A stretch of DNA of 22,256 bases from Syntrophaceae bacterium UBA6252 (GTDB lineage: Bacteria > Desulfobacterota > Syntrophia > Syntrophales > UBA6807): positions 1 to 22,256 of the forward strand of contig DJVQ01000017.1 of assembly GCA_002441265.1 (NCBI GenBank). The letters are read 5' to 3'. Positions 20,402-22,256 of this stretch are shown piece by piece. Numbering within the stretch: the first letter of the stretch is position 1; every line of letters starts with the position of its first letter. A model generated the notes under the pieces. That model had not been told where the DNA came from, searched no databases, and worked only from the letters and a program-made list of their open reading frames with translations. Made by a program: the position numbers and the translations under genes.

Positions 20402-22256
20402 ATGAACATCCGGTCCAGGGGGAGCATCGCCGTTTTCCTGATAGCCTGCGTTTTCTTCCTGTTTGTCTTCGCGGCATCGACAGTCCGCGCAGATTCCGGG
20501 GAGGGGGCCGGCAGCGGTTCCCCGGCCGCCCCGGGACCGTCGGTGATCGTGGTCGGCGCCGGGTCCGATTCCGGAGGCGTCGAACCCGAACCCGGTCCCG
20601 GCGAAGACATCGGCGACGACGGGGAGGACCCCGGCGGTCCCGATGACCCGGAGCCCGGGGACGGCCCGTCCCCGGAGCCCTCCGAGACCACCCTGGACGA
20701 GAAGGACGGCGAGGGCGTCGTCGCGCTCCCCTCGCCGGAGGACGTGTCCCCCTCCGGGGCGGCAGCCTGGCGCATCCCCGTCCGGGTGCCCCCGGGACGA
20801 AACGGCATCGCCCCGCAGCTGTTTCTCTCTTACGACGGCCAGGGCCGGGGCGGCATCGCCGGGGAGGGCTGGAACGTGGAGCCGGGGTCCGTCCGCCGCT
20901 CCATGAAGCGGGGAGTCGACCACGGGGCGAGGGAGTTCGTCGTTTCCGGCGCCCGGGGATCGGAGGAGCTCGTCCCCCGGGAGGCGGACTGGGGAACCGG
21001 GTTCTACGGGGCGAAGATCGAGGAGGCCTTCGTAAAATACCGGTACGACGGCTCGGCCTGGGAGGCAATCGACAAGGACGGCAGGCGGTATTTTTACGGG
21101 ACCTCTTCGTCGTCCCGCCAGGGCGGCCCGGAGGGGGTGTACCGCTGGTGCCTGGACGCGGTGGAGGATTCGAACGGAAACCGGATGGAGATCCGGTACG
21201 AGCGGGAACGGGGGGAGATCTACCCGGCGTCGGTGTCGTGGCCCGGGAGCCCGGGAACGGTGGAGGCGGTGTTTGTGTACGAGGGGCGCCCGGATGCTCC
21301 GGTGTCGTACGGGACGGGGTTCTCCGTGACGACGGCAAGGCGCCTTCGGGCGGTGGAGGTGCACGCGGGAAGACAGCTTTGCCGGAGATACGTCCTGACA
21401 TACGAAAGCGGGAACCGGTCCCGGCTCGCGTCGGTGACGGAGCACGGCTCCGGGGGGGAGTCCCTCCCGGCGGCGCGGTTCGCATACCGCGAGGGCGGCA
21501 CGGGGGGCTACGGGTCCCCGGTGACGGGGGCCACGGCGTACCTGAGGCCGGTCCCCGAGGTCCACTTCGTTGAGGTGAACGGGGACGGGAGGACGGACCT
21601 GCTGGTCCTGGAGCGGGACACGACGGAGGTGCGGGCGCTGAGCCACCTGTCCCGGGGGAACGGAAGCTTCGGCTCTCCGGCGACCTTCGCCATCCCCCTG
21701 GAGCATCCCGACCAGACGGCCTTCCACCTGGGGGACCTGAACGGGGACGGCCTTCCCGATCTTGTCGCGCACCGGTACGAGAAGGAGGAGTTCACGTACA
21801 ACGGGATCCGGGCGTACCTCGCCCTGGGAAACGGGACCTTCGGGGCCCCGGTGGCGACGGAGCTTTCCACGCTGGTGTCGTGGGACGAGAGGCTCATCTT
21901 CGCCGAGATGAACGGCGACGGCCGGGACGACCTGGTGGTCCTGGGGGAGAAGACGGGGGCGTACCGGATTTACCTGTCCCGGGGTGACGGGACCTTCGGG
22001 GTTTCCCCCTTCGCCTCGGGGAGCCTTCCCGGGGGAGGGAGAAGGGCGTACTTCGCCGACGTGAACGGGGACGGGCTGTCCGACGCCGTGTGCCACGAAC
22101 TGGACGACGTGTCGGAGACGAGCGCCGTCCATGTGTACCTGTCGAACGGCCGGGGTTCCTTCACGCCGGCGGGGGGAATGAACCTCGGCGGATCGGGGAA
22201 GGAGGGGAACCAGGGGCTGCGGTTCGCCGACGCGGACGGGGACGGCGCCGCGGACC
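20402..22256 (+). CDS. Secreted SpvB/FG-GAP (Tc/RHS-type) giant protein, N-terminal part, cut by window end
   Basis: An open frame of 618 codons with no stop before the window ends. A signal peptide (hydrophobic core about residues 8-25, cleavage after VRA) leads to a long Gly/Pro/Asp/Glu-rich linker (about 32-115). The SpvB/TcaC-type N-terminal domain follows (WRIPVRVPPGRNGIAPQLFL, then SYDGQGRGGIAGEGW and YRWCLDAVEDSNGNRMEI). From about residue 385 come at least five FG-GAP/VCBS repeats with calcium-loop motifs such as VNGDGRTDLLVL, LNGDGLPDLV, MNGDGRDDLVVL, VNGDGLSDAV and ADGDGAAD. This order is that of Tc-toxin B components and large RHS proteins, whose RHS core and variable toxin tip would lie downstream. 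A strong AGGGGGG ribosome site precedes the ATG by four to five bases. The gene looks even more GC-rich than its neighbours. Confidence 0.85.
   Translation, partial: MNIRSRGSIAVFLIACVFFLFVFAASTVRADSGEGAGSGSPAAPGPSVIVVGAGSDSGGVEPEPGPGEDIGDDGEDPGGPDDPEPGDGPSPEPSETTLDEKDGEGVVALPSPEDVSPSGAAAWRIPVRVPPGRNGIAPQLFLSYDGQGRGGIAGEGWNVEPGSVRRSMKRGVDHGAREFVVSGARGSEELVPREADWGTGFYGAKIEEAFVKYRYDGSAWEAIDKDGRRYFYGTSSSSRQGGPEGVYRWCLDAVEDSNGNRMEIRYERERGEIYPASVSWPGSPGTVEAVFVYEGRPDAPVSYGTGFSVTTARRLRAVEVHAGRQLCRRYVLTYESGNRSRLASVTEHGSGGESLPAARFAYREGGTGGYGSPVTGATAYLRPVPEVHFVEVNGDGRTDLLVLERDTTEVRALSHLSRGNGSFGSPATFAIPLEHPDQTAFHLGDLNGDGLPDLVAHRYEKEEFTYNGIRAYLALGNGTFGAPVATELSTLVSWDERLIFAEMNGDGRDDLVVLGEKTGAYRIYLSRGDGTFGVSPFASGSLPGGGRRAYFADVNGDGLSDAVCHELDDVSETSAVHVYLSNGRGSFTPAGGMNLGGSGKEGNQGLRFADADGDGAAD

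Noticed and set aside
20384..22132. Minus-strand open frame of 582 codons opposite the SpvB/FG-GAP gene
   Set aside because: The plus strand has a signal peptide, ribosome site and repeated FG-GAP motifs; the minus frame is Arg/Pro-rich shadow.

Overview
The window is a GC-rich chromosomal segment, most likely from a strictly anaerobic Desulfobacterota (former Deltaproteobacteria) lineage, possibly Syntrophales-like. This rests on gene order and family types: an Rrf2 regulator, metY, cysK, metX, metW, PP-loop thiolase, cysE, nifU and nifS on one strand, a SelW-like/UshA-like (seleno)protein pair, and a hybrid CHASE4 kinase. The left edge carries half of an intergenic palindromic repeat that I remember from such genomes. 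No rRNA, tRNA, CRISPR array or intact insertion sequence was seen.

Layout. 1-387: repeat half, a leftward promoter and the promoter of the kinase. 388-2619 (+): hybrid CHASE4/HAMP histidine kinase with a C-terminal receiver. 2659-13044 (-): a sulfur-assimilation locus. Transcription starts at a strong promoter before an Rrf2 regulator with three IscR-like cysteines. It continues through O-acetylhomoserine sulfhydrylase (metY), cysteine synthase, metX, metW, a ThiI/MnmA-like PP-loop protein, a remnant of a cysteine desulfurase, a MOSC protein and serine acetyltransferase. The AT-rich promoter region of nifU-nifS follows, then a cytidine-deaminase-fold enzyme. Together these genes make O-acetylserine and O-acetylhomoserine, add sulfide to form cysteine and homocysteine, and pass cysteine sulfur to Fe-S clusters and thiolated tRNA.

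13108-16385 (-): a strong promoter, a ClsC-type phospholipase D, a SelW/Rdx-like protein and a secreted UshA-like metallophosphatase. The phosphatase reading frame is interrupted by one UGA, which sits where relatives have a cysteine and is followed by a textbook bacterial SECIS hairpin. I read it as a selenoprotein.

16606-19740 (-): a small SHOCT lipoprotein, a cation-diffusion-facilitator homologue that has lost most of the usual metal ligands, and a PAS-PAS-GGDEF diguanylate cyclase. 19774-20401 is non-coding and rich in inverted repeats. From 20402 (+) a secreted SpvB/FG-GAP (Tc/RHS-type) giant protein runs off the right edge.

The two most notable findings are the UGA/SECIS phosphatase and a leader-peptide attenuator before metY. 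The attenuator has a 20-codon ORF beginning MTMCCFMC, mutually exclusive hairpins and an intrinsic terminator, which suggests ribosome-mediated sensing of Met/Cys supply.
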